A stretch of 64,000 nucleotides of DNA from assembly GCA_031390755.1 (NCBI GenBank), contig JANMTS010000035.1, positions 1 through 64,000 of the forward strand. The letters are read 5' to 3'. The notes below the pieces were generated by a model. That model made no database searches and was not told where the DNA came from. It was given only the letters and a program-made list of their open reading frames with translations. The translations under genes and the position numbers were made by a program. This DNA is from DATMER01 sp031390755 (GTDB lineage Bacteria; Acidobacteriota; Thermoanaerobaculia; Multivoradales; UBA5704). Positions 56,911-64,000 of this stretch are shown here, piece after piece; position 1 is the stretch's first letter, and each line of letters starts with the position of its first letter.

Positions 56911-57323
56911 GACCGGGCGGTCTCCTCGGTCGGCTTGTGCGGCGCATGCAGGGCGGCCGTGGCGCCCGCGGGGTCCTGAATGATGCAGTAGGTGCCGTTC
57001 GGCCCCATGCTCTTCGGCCCGACGATCACCTTGCCGCCCTTCTCCAGGCAGATCCGGACGCTTTCGTCCAGGTCCGCGACCTTGAAGTAGACCAGCCAGA
57101 CCGGCGGAATGCCGGCGTTGGAGCCGCGCGCGTGGCAGACGCCCGCGACGCCGGCTCCGCCCTCGTCCGGCAGGGTCATCACGTAGTCGTTGTACTCCCC
57201 CATGCTGAGGGCCTCGGGCTTCCAGCCGATGACCCCGGCGTAGAAATCGCGGACCTCGTCGGCGTTCGGAACGGTGAGATCGAACCAACCGGCCGTTCCA
57301 ATCCCTGTGCTGACATCACTCAT
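56907..57323 (-). CDS. VOC family protein
   Basis: A 138-residue vicinal-oxygen-chelate protein: IGTAGWFDLTVPNADEVRDFYAGVIGWKPE at the N-terminus, IPPVWLVYFKVADLDESVRICLEKGGKV and YCIIQDPAGATAALHAP in the second module. This resembles the CFP32/hydroxylase-type VOC proteins that bind small hydrophobic ligands. Coupled to the arginase-like gene by a 4-bp overlap, so both may act on one metabolite. Confidence 0.9.
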   Translation of the reverse strand: MSDVSTGIGTAGWFDLTVPNADEVRDFYAGVIGWKPEALSMGEYNDYVMTLPDEGGAGVAGVCHARGSNAGIPPVWLVYFKVADLDESVRICLEKGGKVIVGPKSMGPNGTYCIIQDPAGATAALHAPHKPTEETARS

Positions 57324-57465
57324 GCGCTCTCCTCTCGTCGGTTGAGGGTAAATCTATCCCAGTTCCGTTTCTTAAGAGGAGAGGCCGGGGCCGATTCCCC
57401 GGCCTGTAACAAGACTTGCAAAAATCCGCCTATGATTCGGAAGACGCAAACGCAGGAGAGCCCCG

Positions 57466-58935
57466 ATGCCCCTTACATTCAGGATTCGAGCCGTCCGCCT
57501 CCTTCTCATCACCTGCCTCGGGTGTCTTCCCGGGGCCGCCGCCGCGTTCGCCCAGCCTGATCTCTTTCCCCTCCGGGGGGAGGTGACCGGCTGGAATGGG
57601 CCGATCGCCGGAGCCACGCTCACCCTGGAGATGGAAGGCCTGCCGCCGAAGACGATCGTCACGGACGAGTCCGGCCTGTTCCTCTTCGAGGGGCTGCCCG
57701 CCGGGCCGTACCGCCTGAAGATCGTGGTTCCCGGGATCAACCCCTTCGAGCATGTCGGCGTCATCGACGCCCTGACGACCCGGGAGGAGCTCGTCGTCAA
57801 TTGTCACCTCATCCGCGACGGCGGCCGCGGCACGGTGACGAGCCGGCCGCTGGCTGAGGCGACTCCAAGCTTCGAGGTTCTGCCGGTGCCGCCGCTCCAG
57901 CCGCGGGACGACGAGGGCTTCGCCGAGGTGGAGATCTTCTATGGCACGGACCGGAAGCTCCGCTCGGGCGACCCGGTGGAGACGCGCTTCGGACCGCAGC
58001 GGATGTCGTGGCCCGGCATCCACCTGGGCATCGGGCGGGTCAGCATCCCGCGCGACCACCGGATGGGGCAGATCGAGCGGCCGTCCATCTGGAAGCTGGA
58101 ATTCACGCCGGACCCGCGCGAGCACGTGGTGCTCCTCGGAGTCGAGCCGCTCAACAAGCAGACGTTCTATCAGCGCCTCCGGGGGAAGCTCGGGAAGTCG
58201 GGGGAGAAGGAGCTGATGGTCTTCGTCCACGGCTTCAACGTCTCGTTCCACGACGCGGCCCTGCGCACGGGCCAGCTCGCCTACGACCTCGGCCTGGACG
58301 GCGCGCCGGTCCTCTACAGCTGGCCGTCGATGGGATCGGTCAACAGCTACACGGTCGACGAGGCTTCGGTGGAGTGGACGGTGCCGCACCTGGAAGGTTT
58401 CCTGCGCGATCTATCGGAGCGCTCGGGGGCGCGGTCGATCTATCTGATCGCGCACAGCATGGGGAACCGCGCGATGACCCGCGCTCTGGAGCGCATTGCG
58501 CTCAAGATGAAGGCCGGCGCGAAGGCGCCGTTCCACCAGATCGTGCTCACCGCGCCGGACGTGGACGCGGATGTCTTCGCGGACCTGGCGAAGAGCTTTC
58601 GCCGGACCGCCGAGCGGGTGACGCTCTACGCGTCGTCGAACGACGAGGCGCTCAAGGTTTCCAAGAAGATTCACGGCTACCCGCGGGCCGGGGAGACCAC
58701 TCCGAACGTGCTGATCGTGCCGGGGGTGGACACGATCGACGTCTCCACCGTGGACACGAGCTTCCTGGGCCACTCGTACTTCGGGGACAGCTGCTCGGTC
58801 ATCGCCGACCTCACGACGCTGCTGCGGAAGCGCCAGCCGCCGGAACGGCGCACCGGGCTGACGAAGAAGCAGAAGGCGGCGAATCTGTCGTACTGGGCGT
58901 TTGCCGGGGCGGACGCGTGCCCGACGGCGCCGTAA
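57466..58935 (+). CDS. secreted alpha/beta hydrolase, DUF900 family (copy 1)
   Basis: A 489-residue exported protein with a signal peptide (LLLITCLGCLPGAAAAFAQ), a carboxypeptidase-like regulatory domain at about 35-120 (GEVTGWNGPIAGATLTLEM) and a DUF900 hydrolase domain at about 150-470. The nucleophile is Ser in IAHSMGNRAM, with Asp in TAPDVDADVF and His in FLGHSYFG. VEIFYGTDRK and VFVHGFNVSFHDAA are family marks. A near-identical copy with a matching upstream region follows. Confidence 0.9.
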   Translation: MPLTFRIRAVRLLLITCLGCLPGAAAAFAQPDLFPLRGEVTGWNGPIAGATLTLEMEGLPPKTIVTDESGLFLFEGLPAGPYRLKIVVPGINPFEHVGVIDALTTREELVVNCHLIRDGGRGTVTSRPLAEATPSFEVLPVPPLQPRDDEGFAEVEIFYGTDRKLRSGDPVETRFGPQRMSWPGIHLGIGRVSIPRDHRMGQIERPSIWKLEFTPDPREHVVLLGVEPLNKQTFYQRLRGKLGKSGEKELMVFVHGFNVSFHDAALRTGQLAYDLGLDGAPVLYSWPSMGSVNSYTVDEASVEWTVPHLEGFLRDLSERSGARSIYLIAHSMGNRAMTRALERIALKMKAGAKAPFHQIVLTAPDVDADVFADLAKSFRRTAERVTLYASSNDEALKVSKKIHGYPRAGETTPNVLIVPGVDTIDVSTVDTSFLGHSYFGDSCSVIADLTTLLRKRQPPERRTGLTKKQKAANLSYWAFAGADACPTAP

Positions 58936-59081
58936 GGGAAGGCGCTCTCCTTTCGTGGGTTGAGGGCAAATCTATCCCAATTCCGTTTCCTTCTACAGAG
59001 ACCCGGGCCGGATTGCCTGGCTGTAACAAGCCTTGCGAAAATCCGCCTATGATTGAGATGCCGTCATCGCAGGAGAGCCCC

Positions 59082-60521
59082 ATGACCATGAACCGAGCCT
59101 TCCGCCGTCTCCTTGTCGCCTGCCTCGGCAGCCTTCTTGGAACCGCCGCGTTCGCCCAGCCTGATCTCTTTCCCCTGCGGGGCCTGGTGACCGGCTGGGA
59201 CGGACCGATCGCCGGAGCCACGCTCACCCTGGAGATGGAAGGGCTGCCGCCGAAGACGATCGTCACGGACGAGTCCGGCCTGTTCCTCTTCGAGGGGCTG
59301 CCCGCCGGGCCGTACCGCCTGAAGATCCAGGTTCCGGAGGTCCGCCCCTTCGAGCACACCGGAGTCATCGACGCCCTGACGGCTCGCGAGGAGCTCATCG
59401 TCGATTGTCACCGCACTCGCGACGGCGGCAGCGGCACGGTGACGAGCCGGCCGCTGGCGCAGGCGGGGCCGATGGGCTTCCCCCAGGCTGACGACGACGA
59501 GGGTTTCGCCGAGGTGGAGATCTTCTACGGCACGGACCGGAAGCTGCGCCCCGACGGCCCGGTGGAGACGCGCTTCGGGCCGGAGCGGATGTCGATACCC
59601 GGCATCCATCTGGGCGTGGGCCGGGTCAGCATCCCGCGCGACCACCGGATGGGACAGATCGAGCGGCCGTCCATCTGGAAGTTCGAGGTCACACCGGACC
59701 CGCGCAAGCACGTGGTGCTCCTCGGGATCGAGCCGCTCAGCAAGCAGAATTTCTATCAACGGCTCCAGGGGACGATCGGGAAGTCGGGGGAGAAGGAGCT
59801 GATGGTCTTCGTCCACGGCTTCAACGTCTCGTTCCACGACGCGGCCCTGCGCACGGGCCAGCTGGCCTACGACCTCGGGCTGGACGGTGCGCCGGTCCTC
59901 TACAGCTGGCCGTCGATGGGATCGGTCAAGAAATACACCGTCGACGAGGGCTCGGTGGAGTGGACGGTGCCGCACCTGGAGGGTTTCCTGCGCGAGCTGT
60001 CCGAGCGCTCGGGCGCGAAGTCGATCTATCTGATCGCGCACAGCATGGGAAACCGGGCGCTGACCCGCGCTCTGGAGCGCATTGCGCTCAAGATGAAGGC
60101 CGACGCGAAGGCGCCGTTCCGCCAGATCGTGCTGACCGCCCCGGACGTGGATGCTGGCGTGTTCGCGGACCTTGCGCAGAATTTTCGCCGGGCCGGCGAA
60201 CGGGTGACGCTCTACGCGTCGTCGAACGACGAGGCGCTCAAGATCTCCAAGAGGGTCCACGGCTATCAGCGGGCCGGGGAGACGGCGCCGGACGTGCTGA
60301 TCGTGCCGGGCGTGGACACGATCGACGTCTCCAGCGTGGACACGAGCTTCCTGGGTCACTCGTACTTCGGGGACAACTGCTCGGTGATCGCGGACCTCAT
60401 GAGGCTGCTGCGCAAGCGCGAGCCGCCGGAACGGCGCACCGGGCTGGCGAAGAAGCAAAAGGCGGCGAACCTGTCGTACTGGACGTTTGCCGGGGCGGGC
60501 GGGTGCCCGGCGACGCCGTAG
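59082..60521 (+). CDS. secreted alpha/beta hydrolase, DUF900 family (copy 2)
   Basis: A 479-residue tandem duplicate of the preceding gene, very similar throughout; most differences are in the signal peptide and the 130-150 linker, which is about 10 residues shorter. Catalytic Ser (IAHSMGNRAL), Asp (TAPDVDAGVF) and His are kept, so both copies may be active. The upstream 120 bp is also duplicated (AAATCTATCCCA and ATCCGCCTATGATT occur before both). I use the ATG at 59082 that matches the start of copy 1; upstream in-frame ATGs are possible. Confidence 0.9.
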   Translation: MTMNRAFRRLLVACLGSLLGTAAFAQPDLFPLRGLVTGWDGPIAGATLTLEMEGLPPKTIVTDESGLFLFEGLPAGPYRLKIQVPEVRPFEHTGVIDALTAREELIVDCHRTRDGGSGTVTSRPLAQAGPMGFPQADDDEGFAEVEIFYGTDRKLRPDGPVETRFGPERMSIPGIHLGVGRVSIPRDHRMGQIERPSIWKFEVTPDPRKHVVLLGIEPLSKQNFYQRLQGTIGKSGEKELMVFVHGFNVSFHDAALRTGQLAYDLGLDGAPVLYSWPSMGSVKKYTVDEGSVEWTVPHLEGFLRELSERSGAKSIYLIAHSMGNRALTRALERIALKMKADAKAPFRQIVLTAPDVDAGVFADLAQNFRRAGERVTLYASSNDEALKISKRVHGYQRAGETAPDVLIVPGVDTIDVSSVDTSFLGHSYFGDNCSVIADLMRLLRKREPPERRTGLAKKQKAANLSYWTFAGAGGCPATP

Positions 60522-60530
60522 GAAGGGGTA

Positions 60531-60720
60531 CGCTTCGAATCCTCACCCCCTGGCCCCCTTTCCCGGGGGGAGAGGGGGAACCCCCTCCCGTTGGAATGAG
60601 AGGCCCGCCGCCTCTTCAGCTCTTCTTCTTGCTTTTGCTTTTGGGTGGTGGCGCCCCCTCTCCCGGGGCTTGGGGGGCTGGGAGATGGGAGAGGGGGTCG
60701 GGGGGTGAGGACTCCCTGCG
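60531..60720. repeat. GC-rich hairpin elements between hydrolase and copper genes
   Basis: 60531-60586 is the plus-strand copy of the element at 55547-55599. A second C-rich/G-rich stretch follows (CCCCCTCTCCCGGGG and GAGAGGGGGTCGGGGGGTGAGG at about 60650-60710), also able to fold. It fills the gap between the second hydrolase and the copper-related operon. Confidence 0.65.
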
Positions 60721-60760
60721 ACGCCCTCCCAGCCCGGAACGCCATGCTAAACTCGGCCCG

Positions 60761-61153
60761 ATGCGTAGGATCTTCGCCCTCCTGATGCTTCTCGTGCTCG
60801 GCTTCAGCCTGAGCGCGGGTGCGCATCCGTGCGGTGCCGAGACGGCTCCGGGCTCCGAGGCCCGGCCGGCGGCTCAGGAGGCTCCTCCCTGCCATGGGAT
60901 GAAGATGCCAAAAGCGGCGCCTCCCGCGCACTCGGGCCCTCAGGCCGACACCGTGAGCGCGGGCGAAGGAAAGGGCTGCTGCGACCCGCGGCAGGCCGAT
61001 CATCCCTGCGTCCATGCCTGCCACCTCGTGGCCGTGTCCTCGGCCTTGCCCGCGGCGTTCAGCGTGGTGCCGGTGGCCGCGGTCCAGGCGGTCTCCCCGG
61101 GGATTGCGCTGCGCAACCCGGCCCGTTCGATCGATCACATTCCCTTGTCGTAG
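60761..61153 (+). CDS. Cys/His-rich periplasmic protein, probable copper-operon protein
   Basis: A 130-residue exported protein (signal peptide MRRIFALLMLLVLGFSLSAGA). The mature part is rich in metal-ligand residues: HPCGAE, PPCHGMKMPKAAPPAH, KGCCDP, DHPCVHACHLV. Similar small proteins precede copper-resistance genes (CopL/DUF2946-like). Copper binding is an inference from composition and context. Followed 105 bp later by a multicopper oxidase. Confidence 0.75.
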   Translation: MRRIFALLMLLVLGFSLSAGAHPCGAETAPGSEARPAAQEAPPCHGMKMPKAAPPAHSGPQADTVSAGEGKGCCDPRQADHPCVHACHLVAVSSALPAAFSVVPVAAVQAVSPGIALRNPARSIDHIPLS

Positions 61154-61258
61154 CTCCCGTTTCCGTTCAGTCCTGAGCTTTCCATCAACCCGCGCCGATA
61201 AGCGCGGCGGGCGGTGCCTTCGGGCTCCCCCGAGGACCGACAGAAGGAGCTACGTTTC

Positions 61259-62578
61259 ATGTCTGAAAGTCGACGCGATTTTCTGCGCCTCGGCGTGACC
61301 GGTGTCGCCACCGCCGCGGCCGGGCTGGTCGCCGCCCGCGCGCAAACGCCGCCCATACCGCCCACGCCGCCGGTGGACCATTCCGGCCACGACATGGGCC
61401 AGATGGCCCCTCAGCCTGAAGCCAAGCCGGCGGCACCGGCGGCGTCCAAGCCCCGGACAGCCGAGAGGCGGACCGGTCAACCCTCCTACATCCCCGTCGA
61501 GACCCCGGACATCCCGCGGATGCCCTGGCGCATGGACGGCAACGTCAAGGTCTTCCACATCACCTGCGACGTGGTCAAGAGCCGCTTCGTGCCCTGGCGG
61601 GAGACCAACACCTGGGGCTACAACGGCTCCACACCCGGCCCCACGGTCGAGGCCGTGGAGGGCGACCGGGTGCGCTTCGTGGTGGAGAACCGCCTCCCCG
61701 AGGCCACCGTCATGCACTGGCACGGGCTGGAAGTTCCGATCGAGATGGACGGCGTCGAGGGCATCACCCAGGACTTCATCGCCCCGGGCGACAGGTTCGT
61801 CTACGAGTTCACGCTGCGGCAGAACGGCACGTTCTTCTACCACTCGCACCGGCCCATGCAGCAGATGATGGGCATGATCGGCCTCTTCATCGTCCACCCG
61901 AAGACGGCCCACACGCCGCGCTGCGACCGCGACTTCGGGCTCATTCTTCAGGAGTGGGCCACGCTGCCGAGCAACACCACGCCCAACACGCTGGCGATGG
62001 AGTTCAACTGGCTGACGATCAACGGCAAGTCGGCGCCGTCCACCACGCCGATGCTGGTGCGGCTGGGCGAGCGGGTCCGCATCCGCTTCGTGAACCTCGG
62101 GATGGACCATCACCCGATGCACATGCACGGGCACACCTGGTACACCACCGGCACCGAGGGCGGGCGCATCCCGCGCGCGCTCTGGCGGCCGGGCAACACC
62201 GAGCTGATCGGCGTGGCCCAGGCGCGGGACGTGGAGTTCGTGGCCAACAACCCCGGGGACTGGATGCTCCACTGCCACCTCCCCCACCACATGATGAACA
62301 CCATGGCCTCGATGGTCGGGCCGATGTCCGATCCGGCGCACCAGCACATGGGGCCGGTGGCTCCGAACGCGCGCGAGGTCCCGGGCTATCCCCAGGACAT
62401 GTACATGGTGATGGACGACGCGATCAAGAAGCCCGAGGCCCACGGCCTGCGCCCCGGGTGGACGGGCGCCATGATGGGCATGATGACCCTCGTCCGGGTG
62501 CTCAAGCCGGAGATGTGGGACCGGATCCAGGAGCTCAAAACCGAGACGCTCAAGGCCCAGGCGCGAGGTGAGGGATGA
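61259..62578 (+). CDS. Tat-exported multicopper oxidase (CopA-like)
   Basis: A 439-residue three-domain multicopper oxidase. Tat signal SRRDFLRLGV at 3-12; copper ligands HWHG, HSH, HPMHMHGH and HCHLPHHMMNTM (HCHx3Hx4M type 1 site), all four motifs present. It oxidises Cu(I) or other reduced metals or phenols in the periplasm; the Met-rich HDMGQMAPQ and MMGMMT stretches favour copper. AAGGAG 9 bases before the ATG at 61259 decides the start. It overlaps the TolC-like gene by 4 bp. Confidence 0.94.
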   Translation: MSESRRDFLRLGVTGVATAAAGLVAARAQTPPIPPTPPVDHSGHDMGQMAPQPEAKPAAPAASKPRTAERRTGQPSYIPVETPDIPRMPWRMDGNVKVFHITCDVVKSRFVPWRETNTWGYNGSTPGPTVEAVEGDRVRFVVENRLPEATVMHWHGLEVPIEMDGVEGITQDFIAPGDRFVYEFTLRQNGTFFYHSHRPMQQMMGMIGLFIVHPKTAHTPRCDRDFGLILQEWATLPSNTTPNTLAMEFNWLTINGKSAPSTTPMLVRLGERVRIRFVNLGMDHHPMHMHGHTWYTTGTEGGRIPRALWRPGNTELIGVAQARDVEFVANNPGDWMLHCHLPHHMMNTMASMVGPMSDPAHQHMGPVAPNAREVPGYPQDMYMVMDDAIKKPEAHGLRPGWTGAMMGMMTLVRVLKPEMWDRIQELKTETLKAQARGEG

Positions 62579-63981
62579 ACGCCCTGCGCAGCCTGATCCT
62601 GGGCGGGAGCTTCCTGCTCCTCGCCGGCGCCGCCCTTGCCCAGCACGAGCATCATCAGCCGGCTGCTCCCGTAGCGCCAGCAATGGAGACGCCGGCCGCG
62701 CCGGAACCCTACGCGCTGCCGGCTCCGGCGTCCGATCCGGGCCTGCCGGCGTACACGCTGGACGACCTCGAACGCCGCGCCCTGGAGCACAACCCGGCGC
62801 TCGCCCAGGCCGAGGCGATGGTCCGCGCTGCCGACGCCCGGGCGCGGCAGGCGGGGATGTGGCCGAATCCGGTGATCGGCTACACCGCGGAGGACGTCCC
62901 CACCGGCGACCTGGACGCCGGCAGCCACGGCGTGTTCGTCTCTCAGGAGATCCCCCTGGGCGGCAAGCTGGGACTGAGCCGGCAGGTCCAGACGCGGGAC
63001 GCGGAACGGGCGCGGATCGACGCGGAGGCCCGGCGGCTGGAGGTGCTGGCCGGGCTGCGCGGTCAGTACTACCGGGTGCTCGCGGCACAGCAGACCGTCC
63101 GGGTGCGGGAGCAGCTCTCGGCCCTGGCGCAGGAGACCGTCGACATCACCGGCCAGCTCTTCAACACGGGCCTGGCCGACTCGCCCGACCGGCTCGCGGC
63201 CGAGACCGAGTCGAGCCTCGCGGAAGCCGATCTCTCGGAAGCCCGCATCGATCTGGACCAGAGTTGGGCCGCGCTGCGGGCCGCGGTGGGCGACGGGAGC
63301 CTGGAGCCCGGCGTGCTCCAGGGCGACCTCGCGGCGCTGCCGGAGCTCGACCGGCAGGAGTGGCTGGAGCGGGTGCTGGCGGAAAGCCCGCGCGCCCGAC
63401 TGGCCACCGCCCAGGCCGGGAGAGCCCGGGCGGCGCTCGCCCGCGCCCGGGCCGAGCGGCTGCCGGACCTCGCGATCGAGGCCGGCGTGCGGAAGAACCG
63501 CGGCGGCCGGAGTGTTCTAGAGGATGGAGAGAAAGAAGCCTTCGCGGACATCGGCTTCCGGGTGCCGCTGTTCAACCGCAACCAGGGGGGCATCGCCGCC
63601 GCCGAGGCCGAGACGGCCGTCGCCGGCCTGGAGAGCGACCGGGCCCGGCTCGCCCTGGAGTCCAGCTTCGCCGGGACCTGGTCCCGCTATCGATCCGAGA
63701 GGCAGCGGGCCGAAGCCTTCAGAGACGGCATCCTCGATCGGGCGCGCACCGCCCACCGGCAGTACCTGGAGCAGTACCGACAGATGAACGCCAACTACTC
63801 GCAGGTCTTAAGCGCCCAGCAGACGCTCTTCCGCCTGGAAGAGGATTATGTGATGACGCTGGAACGGGCTTGGCAGGCGGCCGTCTCCGTGCAGAGTCTT
63901 CTTGCAGCCGAGCTGGCAGCCGAGCCCTCCGGAATGAACGTCGAAGACAACCAGAGCGCGGCCTCCGAGCGCCGCCATTAA
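62575..63981 (+). CDS. TolC-family outer membrane efflux protein (CusC/CzcC-like)
   Basis: A 468-residue outer membrane channel: signal peptide (LRSLILGGSFLLLAGAALAQ), a short His-rich segment (QHEHHQ) that may bind metal, then two TolC repeats (YTLDDLERRALEHNPALAQAEAMVRAADARARQAGMWPNP, RARLATAQAGRARAALARARAERLPDLAIEAGVRKN). Heavy-metal RND partners are expected downstream. It starts with ATGA overlap to the oxidase gene. Confidence 0.93.
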   Translation: MNALRSLILGGSFLLLAGAALAQHEHHQPAAPVAPAMETPAAPEPYALPAPASDPGLPAYTLDDLERRALEHNPALAQAEAMVRAADARARQAGMWPNPVIGYTAEDVPTGDLDAGSHGVFVSQEIPLGGKLGLSRQVQTRDAERARIDAEARRLEVLAGLRGQYYRVLAAQQTVRVREQLSALAQETVDITGQLFNTGLADSPDRLAAETESSLAEADLSEARIDLDQSWAALRAAVGDGSLEPGVLQGDLAALPELDRQEWLERVLAESPRARLATAQAGRARAALARARAERLPDLAIEAGVRKNRGGRSVLEDGEKEAFADIGFRVPLFNRNQGGIAAAEAETAVAGLESDRARLALESSFAGTWSRYRSERQRAEAFRDGILDRARTAHRQYLEQYRQMNANYSQVLSAQQTLFRLEEDYVMTLERAWQAAVSVQSLLAAELAAEPSGMNVEDNQSAASERRH

Positions 63982-63996
63982 AGATTGGAGTTTCCC

Positions 63997-64000
63997 ATGT
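63997..64000 (+). CDS. start of next gene, cut by the window end
   Basis: TTGGAG at 63985-63990 is followed after six bases by an ATG at 63997. Only the first codon is inside the window. By position a periplasmic adaptor (membrane fusion protein) of an RND metal pump is likely, which is a guess from operon order. Confidence 0.4.

Noticed and set aside
57400..57440. Possible -10 box TATGATT before both hydrolase copies
   Set aside because: Conserved in both copies, but no -35 at a normal distance; conservation may only reflect the duplication.

Overview
The window is about 68% GC (estimated by eye) and gene-dense, and it most likely comes from an Acidobacteriota genome. The strongest pointer is a run of four paralogous secreted VWFA-related proteins of the type named acidobacterial VWFA-related domain (TIGR03436). 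Homodimeric AceE, a YpdA-type reductase and several CHAT-domain proteins fit but do not prove it; class-level placement cannot be made from the sequence alone.

Layout. 0-1.3 kb is eroded accessory DNA: a 21-bp minisatellite, an IS91-type transposase remnant, a HigA antitoxin and the last 24 codons of its lost HigB toxin. 1.3-6 kb has an amidase with two of the three subunits of a molybdenum hydroxylase, then DUF1415 and DUF937 genes facing a 42-bp repeat array. 6.3-12.4 kb is the conserved minus-strand block phoH - pgpH (frameshifted) - ybeY - CBS/CorC - era. 12.6-17.4 kb is housekeeping (3-hydroxyacyl-CoA dehydrogenase, tsaE, nnr, a DUF2064 transferase, SAM hydrolase). 17.4-26 kb is the VWFA cluster with a vapBC module inside it. 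A 477-bp MITE-like element at 26 kb supplies the stop codon of ypdA, followed by thiD, lgt, xerD, an acyl-transferring synthase/decarboxylating dehydrogenase pair of the leucine/lysine type, a DUF2071 gene and a secreted M28 peptidase.

35.3-43.5 kb is the most unusual segment. On one strand an ECF sigma factor and zinc-finger anti-sigma factor are followed by a TPR-CHAT probable lipoprotein, a 71-residue protein with a motif repeated three times, a C25/caspase-like cysteine peptidase, a helical-repeat protein, and a CHAT-transmembrane-formylglycine-enzyme-fold fusion. I read it as a candidate sigma-controlled proteolytic signalling or conflict system with three different His/Cys peptidase-fold proteins, and the small repeat protein as a possible substrate. 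This is inference from domains and gene order.

43.6-50.6 kb carries YceI, aceE and a very large adenylate-cyclase/AAA/TPR regulator. 50.6-56 kb is accessory again: two copies of a ~100-bp double-hairpin repeat around a Tat-exported ankyrin protein, an AbiEi/AbiEii toxin-antitoxin pair with an operator-like start region, a cas-less CRISPR array of four 37-bp repeats, a truncated retropepsin-like protease with its usual partner gene, and a second 21-bp minisatellite. 56-60.5 kb has an arginase-fold protein, a VOC protein and a tandem duplication of a secreted alpha/beta hydrolase. The window ends in what looks like a copper-efflux operon: Cys/His-rich periplasmic protein, Tat-exported multicopper oxidase, TolC-like channel and the first bases of the next gene.
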